Of a stretch of 5,074 bases of DNA, positions 1 to 5,074 are shown piece by piece. Position 1 is the stretch's first letter; each line of letters begins with the position of its first letter. The notes beneath the pieces were generated by a model. It did not search any database. It was not told the DNA's origin and was given only the letters and a program-made list of their open reading frames with translations. The position numbers were made by a program, and so were the translations under genes. The DNA comes from Myxococcales bacterium (GTDB taxonomy: Bacteria > Myxococcota > Polyangia > Fen-1088), in assembly GCA_003159055.1 (NCBI GenBank), contig PMLH01000188.1, positions 1 through 5,074 of the forward strand, written 5' to 3'.

Positions 1-516
1 GCAACGGTGTTGGCGTGCAACTCGCTGCGGGCATGGTTCGTGATCGAGCTGGGGGACGAGGGGGGCAATCCGGTCGGCGGCGAGCCCTACTGGCTGAGGC
101 TGAGCGACGGGATGGTGATTGAGGGAACGCTGGATTCGAAAGGCTTTGCGAGGCACGACCAGATCCCGGAAGGCATGGGCCTAGTTCGGTTCCCAGCTCG
201 CGACTGGCGCGAGTTTCAAAGCCACACCTTTCCGGAGCGTTCGGCGCCGACGGCGAATCTCGCGGGAACCACAATGGTGGAGAAGGCGTGGCTGGAGATC
301 GAGCTGGTGGATGAGGAGGGGAAGGCCGTACCACTCGAAGCATATTGGATTCGTGACGCCGGGGGAGGCATTCATGAAGGCCGTCTCAACGAGAAGGGAT
401 GGGTCCGGTTGGAGGGCGTTCCCGCGGAAAAGTGCATCGTCCGCTTCCCCGGTTTGGACGCGCGGGAGTTTACAGGGGCGGTGGAGCATCGCGATACCCC
501 GACGCTAGAGGATTGA
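1..516 (+). CDS. T6SS-associated protein with two tandem WxEIEL/carboxypeptidase-regulatory-like modules (5' end probably missing)
   Basis: The frame is open from the first base. A GTG at 7 could start a 169-residue protein, but no ribosome site is visible and the first module begins almost at once, so I treat the gene as cut at its 5' end. Numbered from GTG 7, two modules of equal length are seen at residues 9-70 and 94-155. Both run AW..IEL.DE.G..V..E.YW, then EG.L..KG..R, and end VRFP..D..REF; 29 of 62 aligned residues match by hand count. From memory, this pattern recurs in T6SS spike-linked proteins (VgrG or PAAR tails and accessory proteins) and is predicted to form a small Ig-like or carboxypeptidase-regulatory-like beta sandwich. 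No catalytic motif, signal peptide or membrane segment is visible. Its stop lies two bases before the LysM gene, so the two are almost certainly one operon. Inference: a structural or linker component delivered with, or docking on, the T6SS spike. It could equally be the C-terminal end of a larger PAAR or VgrG protein. Confidence 0.75.
   Translation, partial: ATVLACNSLRAWFVIELGDEGGNPVGGEPYWLRLSDGMVIEGTLDSKGFARHDQIPEGMGLVRFPARDWREFQSHTFPERSAPTANLAGTTMVEKAWLEIELVDEEGKAVPLEAYWIRDAGGGIHEGRLNEKGWVRLEGVPAEKCIVRFPGLDAREFTGAVEHRDTPTLED
31..471 (+). repeat. Two tandem ~62-residue modules inside the first gene
   Basis: Module copies are encoded at 31-216 and 286-471, a start-to-start distance of 255 bases (85 codons). 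They are equal in length without any gap, about 47% identical in protein by hand count, and separated by a 23-residue Ser/Thr/Pro/Ala-containing linker. The level of divergence points to an old duplication. A third, more distant relative lies in the next gene (about 753-920). Confidence 0.75.
507..512 (+). promoter_or_regulatory. Shine-Dalgarno site of the LysM gene
   Basis: AGAGGA lies six bases before the ATG at 519 and overlaps the last codons of the upstream gene. It fixes ATG 519 as the start in preference to the earlier in-frame start at 399, which would lie deep inside the upstream gene's second module. Confidence 0.7.
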
Positions 517-518
517 CT

Positions 519-1169
519 ATGGCCACCAAACATACCGTGGAGCAAGGCGAGACCGTGGTTACGATCGCGCACAAGTACGGGTTCCGAGACTGGAAAGCGA
601 TTTACGATCACCCGCAGAACGCCTCTCTTAAGCAGGCACGTCCGAATCCCGATGTGCTGAATCCTGGCGATATGATCTACATCCCGGACAAGGAACCTCC
701 AGAGTACGACTGCGTTACCAACCAACGGCACCGGTTCGAAGTGAAGTCGCTGCGAGCGGCGATCCGGGTCCATCTCCAGGATCCTTTTGGCGTCCCCTAC
801 AACGATGCCAGGTACAAGCTGGAAGTGGAAGGCAAGACCGTGGAAGGACGGCTCGAAAAGGGAGAACTGCACTACGAAGTGCTCCCTACTACGAGGGAGG
901 CGGCTTTGACATTGTGGCCGGACGACAACGATCCGAATCGGTCGCTGCACTGGGTGCTGCAGTTGGGACACCTGGACATGTCCGAGACGATCGCGGGCAT
1001 CAAGGGGCGGCTGAATAATCTCGGGTTCCACTGTTCCGTCGAGAGCAGCGAAATCGATGCCACAACTGTGGATGCGATTAAGGCGTTTCAGTGTGCGGCA
1101 GGACTACCGGCCACCGGTCAATTGGACGACAAGACGCGGGACCGGCTGGAGGCCAAGCACATTTCGTGA
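519..1169 (+). CDS. LysM and peptidoglycan-binding-domain (PGBD1) protein of the T6SS accessory type
   Basis: The protein has 216 residues. Residues 4-56 form a LysM domain: HTVEQGETVVTIA at the start, with the closing LNPGDMIYIP. Residues about 79-134 form a divergent Ig-like module related to the two modules of the upstream gene (IRVHLQDPFGVPY, then TVEGRLEKG, then LTLWP). Residues about 155-213 form a peptidoglycan-binding domain 1 (IKGRLNNLGF, VDAIKAFQ, GLPATGQLDDKTRDRL). LysM and PGBD1 both bind cell-wall glycan or peptide. No hydrolase domain and no signal peptide are present. Absence of a Sec signal is as expected for something exported by T6SS or acting in the cytoplasm. C172 and C192 lie in PGBD1 and might pair. 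From memory, the same LysM / Ig-like / PGBD1 order occurs in vgrG neighbourhoods of myxobacteria. Inference: a non-catalytic wall-binding partner of a T6SS spike or effector. Domain calls are confident; the role is not. Confidence 0.88.
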   Translation: MATKHTVEQGETVVTIAHKYGFRDWKAIYDHPQNASLKQARPNPDVLNPGDMIYIPDKEPPEYDCVTNQRHRFEVKSLRAAIRVHLQDPFGVPYNDARYKLEVEGKTVEGRLEKGELHYEVLPTTREAALTLWPDDNDPNRSLHWVLQLGHLDMSETIAGIKGRLNNLGFHCSVESSEIDATTVDAIKAFQCAAGLPATGQLDDKTRDRLEAKHIS

Positions 1170-1278
1170 GTCACCTCGGGCCCCACGAGTATTGAGGCCA
1201 CAATTTTCGCGATGAGTTTCGGTCGGCATGGGGTAATCTTTCTACCGCTCCTTCTTTGATGCCGTCCGAGACCGCACC
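1170..1278. other. 109-bp intergenic gap, no clear signal
   Basis: The gap separates the LysM gene from the next gene on the same strand. I see no strong terminator: the best inverted repeat is CTCG/CGAG around a GGCCCCA loop at 1177-1191, too short and without a following T-run. I also see no convincing -35/-10 pair. The downstream gene may be read through from the upstream operon or have its own weak promoter. Confidence 0.4.
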
Positions 1279-2088
1279 ATGGCTCTTGAGCATAACGCAC
1301 TCTTGCTTACGCCCTTCTGGCAGAAGGAGCGGCGGATATTGGTACGAACCACCGAGGCCCTCCGGCTTTGTCGCGACGGCGGCTATGAGCATCTGCCAGG
1401 CCGCCAGGCCAATGCGTGCCTGGCCGAGGCAGCGCTGCGCGACCGAGCCGAGGTGTGCGACTTCATCCTACGCGCGCGCCTCACCTCATTCGCGCTTTCC
1501 GCATTCGACGATCTGCAGCTCCATGGGCTGCTGCGCGAGTTGGTCGAGAGCGCCGACTTTGTGGTCCTGCGTGAATGCGCGAAGGTCACCCAAGGCGAGA
1601 CCTCTTCGCTGGCGCGGCAGCGGCGGCTAGTGCGCGCCATCGAGACAGAAGCTCGCAAGGCCTTGAGCCATGAGGGCCGCAGGTACCGACTGGTGGCCGA
1701 TGCGGATCTGCACCGGCTGCCCAACCGAGACGCCTACGACGTCGTCAGCCGCAGAGACGCTCTCGTGGTTCTTGAAGGGTTGGCCCGTTTGGCGCCTCCC
1801 GGATTGGCCAGCTTGCTGGCGGAGGCACACCAACGCCTCGCGCACGACTGGCGTCCGCCACTTTCGCCCGACGGGCTGATTCTACTCAAGCAAATCGTCC
1901 AGCGGCGATACGTGGAACGGCCCGTGGATGCCAGTGGATGGCGGCCGGGCATTCCGCGGAAGAGCGTGTTCGATCCATCCGCGTCGCCCGAAGCCGATCG
2001 TGAGGAAGTGGATCAGACACGCCAGGCAACGACGCTCATCAAGGCGTCCCAAGACGGCGTGCCGTTCTGCGAGGAGTGTGCGCGCTAG
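1279..2088 (+). CDS. Protein of unknown function with C-terminal PFCEEC tail, probably T6SS-linked
   Basis: The protein has 269 residues. ATG 1279 is the only usual start: the frame is open only back to 1237 (a TAA precedes it), with no other ATG, GTG or TTG, and only a weak GAG-containing site upstream. The protein is soluble, rich in Arg, Leu and Ala and mostly helical by eye, without a signal peptide or membrane segment. A mid-region reading RRYRLVADADLHRLPNRDAY, then YDVVSRRDA, then DWRPPLSPDGL (about residues 130-200) looks like a conserved core. I associate it, from memory only, with uncharacterised proteins in myxobacterial T6SS loci. The last residues, TTLIKASQDGVPFCEECAR, contain C264-x-x-C267. 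A similar tail (TL..AA..G.PFCEEC) is one I recall from T6SS spike-linked proteins. The gene converges on the DUF4123 gene and overlaps it by four bases. It may be a cargo, a chaperone or an immunity protein; nothing seen decides this. Confidence 0.85.
   Translation: MALEHNALLLTPFWQKERRILVRTTEALRLCRDGGYEHLPGRQANACLAEAALRDRAEVCDFILRARLTSFALSAFDDLQLHGLLRELVESADFVVLRECAKVTQGETSSLARQRRLVRAIETEARKALSHEGRRYRLVADADLHRLPNRDAYDVVSRRDALVVLEGLARLAPPGLASLLAEAHQRLAHDWRPPLSPDGLILLKQIVQRRYVERPVDASGWRPGIPRKSVFDPSASPEADREEVDQTRQATTLIKASQDGVPFCEECAR
2085..2088. other. Shared CTAG palindrome holding both stop codons of convergent genes
   Basis: The four bases CTAG give TAG on the plus strand (2086-2088, end of the 269-residue gene) and TAG on the minus strand (2087-2085, end of the DUF4123 gene). 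The genes therefore overlap tail to tail by four bases, leaving no room for a terminator between them. Transcripts from the two sides must run into each other's coding sequence. Confidence 0.85.
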
Positions 2089-2693
2089 AGTGCTCGCTTG
2101 GGCAGCGAAAGACCATGATCGTCGGCGGCGTTCTCTAGCCCGGACAATGGATAGGTCCAACTTCGTAGCACGAGCGAGCGCCCCGGCTCAGGGACGATGC
2201 GGAAGCGCAGAAGCTGATTGCTGTCCGGCGTTTCCATGTCAAAACGTTGAATAGGGCCAAAAATCTGCCATAGCTGCCCAGGGTCGCAGCTCGGAAGGAA
2301 GACGCGCAACACGCGCGGGTCGTAGTAACGGAACAGCAGCTTGCGGCGATCCTCCGTCTGTACCCGCAAGAACGTGCGCAGATGGCGGTGGACCATGCGC
2401 AAGCCGACCTGGGCCGCAACGAACATGCCCCAGCTCTTTCCCCACATTTCGCCGATCAGCTTCTCGCAGGCCAGCGACCCATGCCTCAGCCGAACGATAT
2501 ACGGCGCGGCAGCCTGCAGAGCCGGAACCAAATCGCCGGACAACAAACATTCGCGATCGAGTCCGGATTCAACAATCGCCTTGAGCACACGAGGATCGCG
2601 GCTGCCGTCCAGCAACGCGAAAAGCGAAGTGCCTTCGCCATCAAGCTTGTAGAATAGAAGGTCAAACAGCCGCTTGCTTTGCTTGTCGTCCAC
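2085..2693 (-). CDS. DUF4123 domain protein, putative T6SS effector adaptor (Tap/TEC type)
   Basis: The protein has 202 residues. The start is a GTG at 2693; a TAA stands in frame five codons upstream and there is no other usual start, so the N-terminus is well bounded although the ribosome site is weak. Family hallmarks in order are LFALLDGSRDP at 24-34, APYIVRL at 63-69, WGKSWGMF at 84-91, LRTFLRV at 105-111, and LLFRYYDPRVLRVFLPSC at 119-136. These match the DUF4123 consensus closely, and the length is normal for a single-domain member. Known family role: cytoplasmic adaptors, such as Tap-1/TEC of Vibrio cholerae, that bind an effector and load it onto its VgrG without being part of the spike. 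The gene is normally next to vgrG and its effector. Here it points the other way from the three neighbouring genes, with its stop inside the stop region of the 269-residue gene. That neighbour, or a product further left, is the natural client, but this is inference. Confidence 0.9.
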   Translation of the reverse strand: MDDKQSKRLFDLLFYKLDGEGTSLFALLDGSRDPRVLKAIVESGLDRECLLSGDLVPALQAAAPYIVRLRHGSLACEKLIGEMWGKSWGMFVAAQVGLRMVHRHLRTFLRVQTEDRRKLLFRYYDPRVLRVFLPSCDPGQLWQIFGPIQRFDMETPDSNQLLRFRIVPEPGRSLVLRSWTYPLSGLENAADDHGLSLPKRAL

Positions 2694-2783
2694 GGGTGAG
2701 ATCTTTTATCAGATTGCCGGGCAAGGCGAAGCGTTGGTGGCGTGGGCTGGGCTATTTTTCGCCACATGAGCCATCTTCCCAAT

Positions 2784-2794
2784 ATTGCTGCAAT
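2784..2794. promoter_or_regulatory. ATTGC-T-GCAAT dyad
   Basis: This is a perfect 11-bp inverted repeat with a one-base centre, in the AT-richer part of the divergent region and about 90 bp upstream of the DUF4123 start. It could be an operator half-site pair. It is short enough to occur by chance. Confidence 0.25.
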
Positions 2795-2836
2795 TTCTCC
2801 TGACCGACAGAAATGTGACACCGCCTAAGCGGCGGC

Positions 2837-2865
2837 GCCACTGCATCGACAGTGCCACTGCATCG
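2837..2865. repeat. 12-bp direct repeat with an internal CAGTG-C-CACTG dyad
   Basis: GCCACTGCATCG occurs at 2837-2848 and again at 2854-2865, a 17-base period with ACAGT between. The arrangement also makes a perfect 11-bp dyad, CAGTGCCACTG, at 2850-2860, and a third half-site, CACTG, at 2839-2843. It lies just upstream of the TTGACT -35 candidate and 56 bp before the lipoprotein ATG, which fits a regulator-binding site. No known regulator is recognised. Confidence 0.45.
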
Positions 2866-2906
2866 CCCTTGACTCCCCCGGGCCTTTCGCGCAAGAAAGC
2901 AGCCTC

Positions 2907-2912
2907 GGAGGG
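2907..2912 (+). promoter_or_regulatory. Shine-Dalgarno site of the lipoprotein gene
   Basis: GGAGGG lies eight bases before the ATG at 2921, the strongest ribosome site in the window. It fixes the start of the long frame and puts the signal peptide exactly at the N-terminus. Confidence 0.8.
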
Positions 2913-2920
2913 CTCTGACA

Positions 2921-5074
2921 ATGCGCTTGCTGAAAACCGGCTCGATCGGCCTCATGGTGGTGATCGCTCTCGCCTGTTCGCCAACGGGCACGCGAGACAA
3001 GACACCCAGCACTGCCGAAGGGGATCCATGCACACCGGCGGGCGACTGCAGCGGCAACCTGGCGCCCGATCCTTCGCGGGACGCGGCCACGGGCAACGAG
3101 AGCCCCGGCTCGGCGCATGGCAACGCCGCACGCCTGGCATCGACGCCGGCGCCTGCGCAGTGGACACTGACGAACTGGTCGGCAAGCAACAGCTTCTTCA
3201 ATCTCTACGCCACTCCGAGCTCGGTTGTTGCCCGGACCTGGGACACGCTCAACGGCGGCCGTGCGTTTCTCACCGCCGACAGCGGCGCGACCTGGACCCA
3301 AATCAGCTCGGCGGATACCGATATCGACATTCTTTCCGTCGTGGCGTTGAGTAACAGCCTCCTCGCGGGTACCTGGAATGGTTATTACTCCTCCACCTCT
3401 GGCGGCACGAGCTGGAGCGCCCTTTCCCCTACCGGAATACCCGCGGACACTGCCATCCGAGTGATCGCACCGATCGGTGCCGCTCTGTTTGGCGCAACAA
3501 CGGGGCATATCTACAAGTCCTCGGACAACGGCAGCACGTGGACCGAAGTCAGCTCGGGGATTCCGACGACTGTCACGCCGACCTCCATCGTCGGAAGTGG
3601 AAGCGCCATCCTAGCCGGCAGCGACAGCAGCGGCGTCTTCCTGACCACCAACGGCGGAACCAGCTGGACCGCGGTCAATTCCGGACTTGCCGACACGCGT
3701 ATCTCTCAGCTCGCGATCATGGGTAGCAAGCTGTTTGCCGTAACCCTAAGCGGGGTCTTCGTGTCCACCAACAACGGCACGAGCTGGGTGGCGGACACTT
3801 CCGGCCTCAAGAACATCGACTGCCTGCTTGCGCTGAGTGATCAGCTGGTTGCCGGAACCGACGCCAGCGGCGTCTACTCATCGGTAGACGCTGGCGCGAC
3901 CTGGACTTCGTTCAGCACCGGGCTGCCCGCTGGCACCCGTGTTTGGTCCTTGGCCGCAAGCAGTGACAACATCTTCGCGGGGACAGATTCTGGTGTTTGG
4001 CGTTCTCCCTTGGTGCCGAACAGCGCGCCCACCGTGGCTACGGCGGCATCCGCGAGCCCGAATCCAGTAGCAGGCACAACCACGGCCCTGAACGTGCTCG
4101 GTGCGGATGACGGTGGCGAAGCGAACCTGACCTACACCTGGGCCACGCTGGGAACAGGGGCCGGCGCGGTCGCCTTCAGCGCGAATGGCACCAATGCCGC
4201 GAAGGGCACCACCGCGACGTTCAGCAAGGCCGGCACTTACACGCTGCAGGTGACCGTGAAAGACCAGCCCGGGCTCACCGCCACCAGCTCGGTCGATGTC
4301 ACCGTCGCTCAGACCCTGACCAGCATCGTCGTGTCACCCGCAAGCGCCACCGTCGTGCCGTTGGCGACACAGCTGTTCCTCGCGACGGCCAATGACCAGT
4401 TCGGCACTGCCCTGGCCACGCAGCCGCCTTTCACCTGGAGCGTGAGCGGCGGTGGGAGCATCGACCCGAGTGGCCTGTTTACGGCCGAGGGAACTGCAGG
4501 CGGCCCCTACGCCGTGGCCGCCCAAAGCGGTGCGGTCAGTGGAACCGCTACGGTTTCCGTCGCGGTACCCAACGTCGCGCCCACCATCAGCTCCCCGGCC
4601 GCCGCCGTCCCCAATCCCGTCGTGGGCAACACCACCGCTCTCTCGGTGCTCGGCGATGACGACGCCGGCGAGGCGAACCTGACCTACACCTGGGCTGCGA
4701 GCGGGACGCCACCTGCCCCGGTCACGTTCAGCGCCAACGGCAGCAACGCGGCCAAGAACACCACCGCCACCTTCGCCGGCGCCGGCAGTTACACCCTGCA
4801 AGTCACCGTGGCCGACCAGCCGGGCTTGTCCGTGACCAGTCAGGTCGCCGTGATCGTCAATCAGACCTTGACCAGCATCGTGCTCTCCCCGGCGAGCGCC
4901 ACGGTCAACACCTCGGCGAGCCAGCAGTTCACCGCGACGGCGCGCGACCAGTTCGGCACCAACCTGGCGACCCAGCCCACCTTCACTTGGACGGTGAGTG
5001 GCGGCGGGACCGTCGGCACGAGCGGCTTGTTCACTGCGGGCGCTACCGCGGGTGGCCCCTACACGGTGACCGCC
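2921..5074 (+). CDS. Secreted lipoprotein with Asp-box beta-propeller and tandem PKD/Big2-like repeats (3' end beyond window)
   Basis: I translated this frame by hand: 718 codons without a stop up to the last base, so the gene continues to the right. Residues 1-19 are a lipoprotein signal peptide: positive start MRLLK, a hydrophobic core, then IALAC with C19 as the lipidated cysteine. Ala at -3 is acceptable but not ideal. A Ser/Thr/Pro/Gly-rich linker with C37 and C43 follows. Residues about 75-364 hold six Asp-box-like motifs, with Trp at 125, 165, 207, 249, 289 and 328 (for example SSDNGSTW at 200-207 and SVDAGATW at 321-328). They are spaced about 40 residues apart and followed by a closing strand, NIFAGTDSGVW (350-360). 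This is the pattern of BNR/sialidase-like or Ycf48-like propellers, without sialidase catalytic residues that I can see. From residue 367 a 184-residue unit repeats: a PKD-like domain (367-464) and a Big2-like domain (465-550), then again at 551-648 and 649-718. Inference: outer-membrane or surface-exposed binding protein. Ligand unknown. Confidence 0.9.
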   Translation, partial: MRLLKTGSIGLMVVIALACSPTGTRDKTPSTAEGDPCTPAGDCSGNLAPDPSRDAATGNESPGSAHGNAARLASTPAPAQWTLTNWSASNSFFNLYATPSSVVARTWDTLNGGRAFLTADSGATWTQISSADTDIDILSVVALSNSLLAGTWNGYYSSTSGGTSWSALSPTGIPADTAIRVIAPIGAALFGATTGHIYKSSDNGSTWTEVSSGIPTTVTPTSIVGSGSAILAGSDSSGVFLTTNGGTSWTAVNSGLADTRISQLAIMGSKLFAVTLSGVFVSTNNGTSWVADTSGLKNIDCLLALSDQLVAGTDASGVYSSVDAGATWTSFSTGLPAGTRVWSLAASSDNIFAGTDSGVWRSPLVPNSAPTVATAASASPNPVAGTTTALNVLGADDGGEANLTYTWATLGTGAGAVAFSANGTNAAKGTTATFSKAGTYTLQVTVKDQPGLTATSSVDVTVAQTLTSIVVSPASATVVPLATQLFLATANDQFGTALATQPPFTWSVSGGGSIDPSGLFTAEGTAGGPYAVAAQSGAVSGTATVSVAVPNVAPTISSPAAAVPNPVVGNTTALSVLGDDDAGEANLTYTWAASGTPPAPVTFSANGSNAAKNTTATFAGAGSYTLQVTVADQPGLSVTSQVAVIVNQTLTSIVLSPASATVNTSASQQFTATARDQFGTNLATQPTFTWTVSGGGTVGTSGLFTAGATAGGPYTVTA
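4019..5074 (+). repeat. Tandem 552-bp (184-residue) coding repeat, one and nine-tenths copies visible
   Basis: Copy 1 is 4019-4570 and copy 2 is 4571-5074, cut by the window edge after 504 bases. Landmarks keep an exact 552-base offset along the whole length: GCGAACCTGACCTACACC at 4121 and 4673, the TLTSIV codons at 4313 and 4865, and the GGPY codons at 4499 and 5051. No insertion or deletion separates the copies. Protein identity is about 70% (118 of 168 by hand count). Each copy encodes one PKD-like domain (YTW, then SAGTYTLQVTV-type strands) and one Big2-like domain (SIV.SPASATV, then ATA.DQFGT, then GLFTA). More copies are likely to the right. Confidence 0.9.

Larger units (their letters stand above)
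2694..2920. promoter_or_regulatory. Divergent intergenic region with the start signals of the DUF4123 gene and the lipoprotein gene
   Basis: These 227 bp lie between two genes that diverge and carry no believable gene of their own. They must contain a promoter for at least the lipoprotein gene and probably for the DUF4123 gene. The best rightward -35 candidate is TTGACT at 2869-2874, but the matching -10 position (around 2892-2898, AAGAAA-like) is poor, so I do not assign a promoter firmly. The repeat and dyad structures are listed separately. Confidence 0.5.

Noticed and set aside
399..518. Upstream in-frame start giving the LysM protein 40 extra residues
   Set aside because: The extension lies inside the second module of the first gene, is Arg/Gly-rich without domain character, and ATG 519 has its own Shine-Dalgarno site directly before the LysM domain.
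372..1031. Open 219-codon minus-strand frame
   Set aside because: It is antisense to two well-supported genes, has no recognisable domain, and follows from G+C-rich codon bias on the other strand.
1256..1630. Plus-strand frame beginning just before the 269-residue gene
   Set aside because: Its Arg/Ser/Pro-rich product is typical of a shifted frame; the overlapping 1279 frame has a balanced composition and a conserved-looking core.
2821..2832. CCGC-CTAA-GCGG inverted repeat
   Set aside because: A four-base stem in G+C-rich DNA is expected often; it adjoins the stronger direct repeat but adds no clear signal.
2884..2899. CTTTC/GAAAG inverted repeat before the lipoprotein gene
   Set aside because: A five-base-pair stem with a six-base loop and no T-run; not a terminator and within chance expectation.
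2901..2914. Small hairpin AGCC/GGCT enclosing the Shine-Dalgarno site of the lipoprotein gene
   Set aside because: The stem is only four base pairs plus a wobble, too weak to claim as a translational switch without comparison to relatives.
2785..3354. Plus-strand 189-codon frame across the lipoprotein start
   Set aside because: It is Arg/His/Gln-rich shadow sequence; the competing frame has a signal peptide, lipobox, strong ribosome site and 718 open codons.
2825..3508. Minus-strand 227-codon frame antisense to the propeller
   Set aside because: Composition is Arg/Ala/Gly-rich, there is no domain, and it lies entirely opposite a convincing gene.
4334..4801. Minus-strand 155-codon frame opposite the Ig-like repeats
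   Set aside because: Gly/Arg/Val-rich composition mirrors the codon bias of the repeat array; no start signal or domain.

Overview
The window is G+C-rich throughout. It looks like chromosomal DNA of a large-genome Gram-negative predatory or soil bacterium, most likely a myxobacterium or a close relative (Myxococcota). That guess rests on three things: the domain style of the left-hand genes (LysM/peptidoglycan-binding and 'WxEIEL' modules beside a DUF4123 gene), the alternating PKD/Big-type repeats of the right-hand lipoprotein, and the base composition. No rRNA, tRNA, CRISPR array or insertion sequence is visible.

Left part (1-2693): a piece of what looks like a type VI secretion (T6SS) accessory island of the kind found around vgrG genes. 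First is the 3' part of a gene encoding two tandem ~62-residue beta-sandwich-like modules (1-516). Two bases later comes a LysM / Ig-like / peptidoglycan-binding-domain-1 protein (519-1169), very probably co-transcribed and translationally coupled. After 109 bp comes a 269-residue protein of unknown function with a terminal CxxC tail (1279-2088). Facing it on the minus strand is a DUF4123 protein (2085-2693), the family of T6SS effector adaptors that load cargo on VgrG. These last two genes converge and share a CTAG palindrome that holds both stop codons. No VgrG, PAAR, sheath or recognisable toxin gene lies inside the window; they would be expected to the left.

Middle (2694-2920): a 227-bp divergent intergenic region that must hold the start signals of both the DUF4123 gene and the rightward lipoprotein gene. 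It contains a 12-bp direct repeat, a CAGTG-C-CACTG dyad and an ATTGC-T-GCAAT dyad, then a good Shine-Dalgarno sequence.

Right part (2921-5074): one long reading frame that runs off the window edge (718 codons visible, no stop). It encodes a secreted lipoprotein with a lipobox cysteine, a low-complexity linker, a six-Asp-box beta-propeller, and then a tandem array of 184-residue units, each made of one PKD-like and one Big2-like domain. This is a surface or envelope adhesion/binding-type protein and has no clear functional link to the T6SS part.
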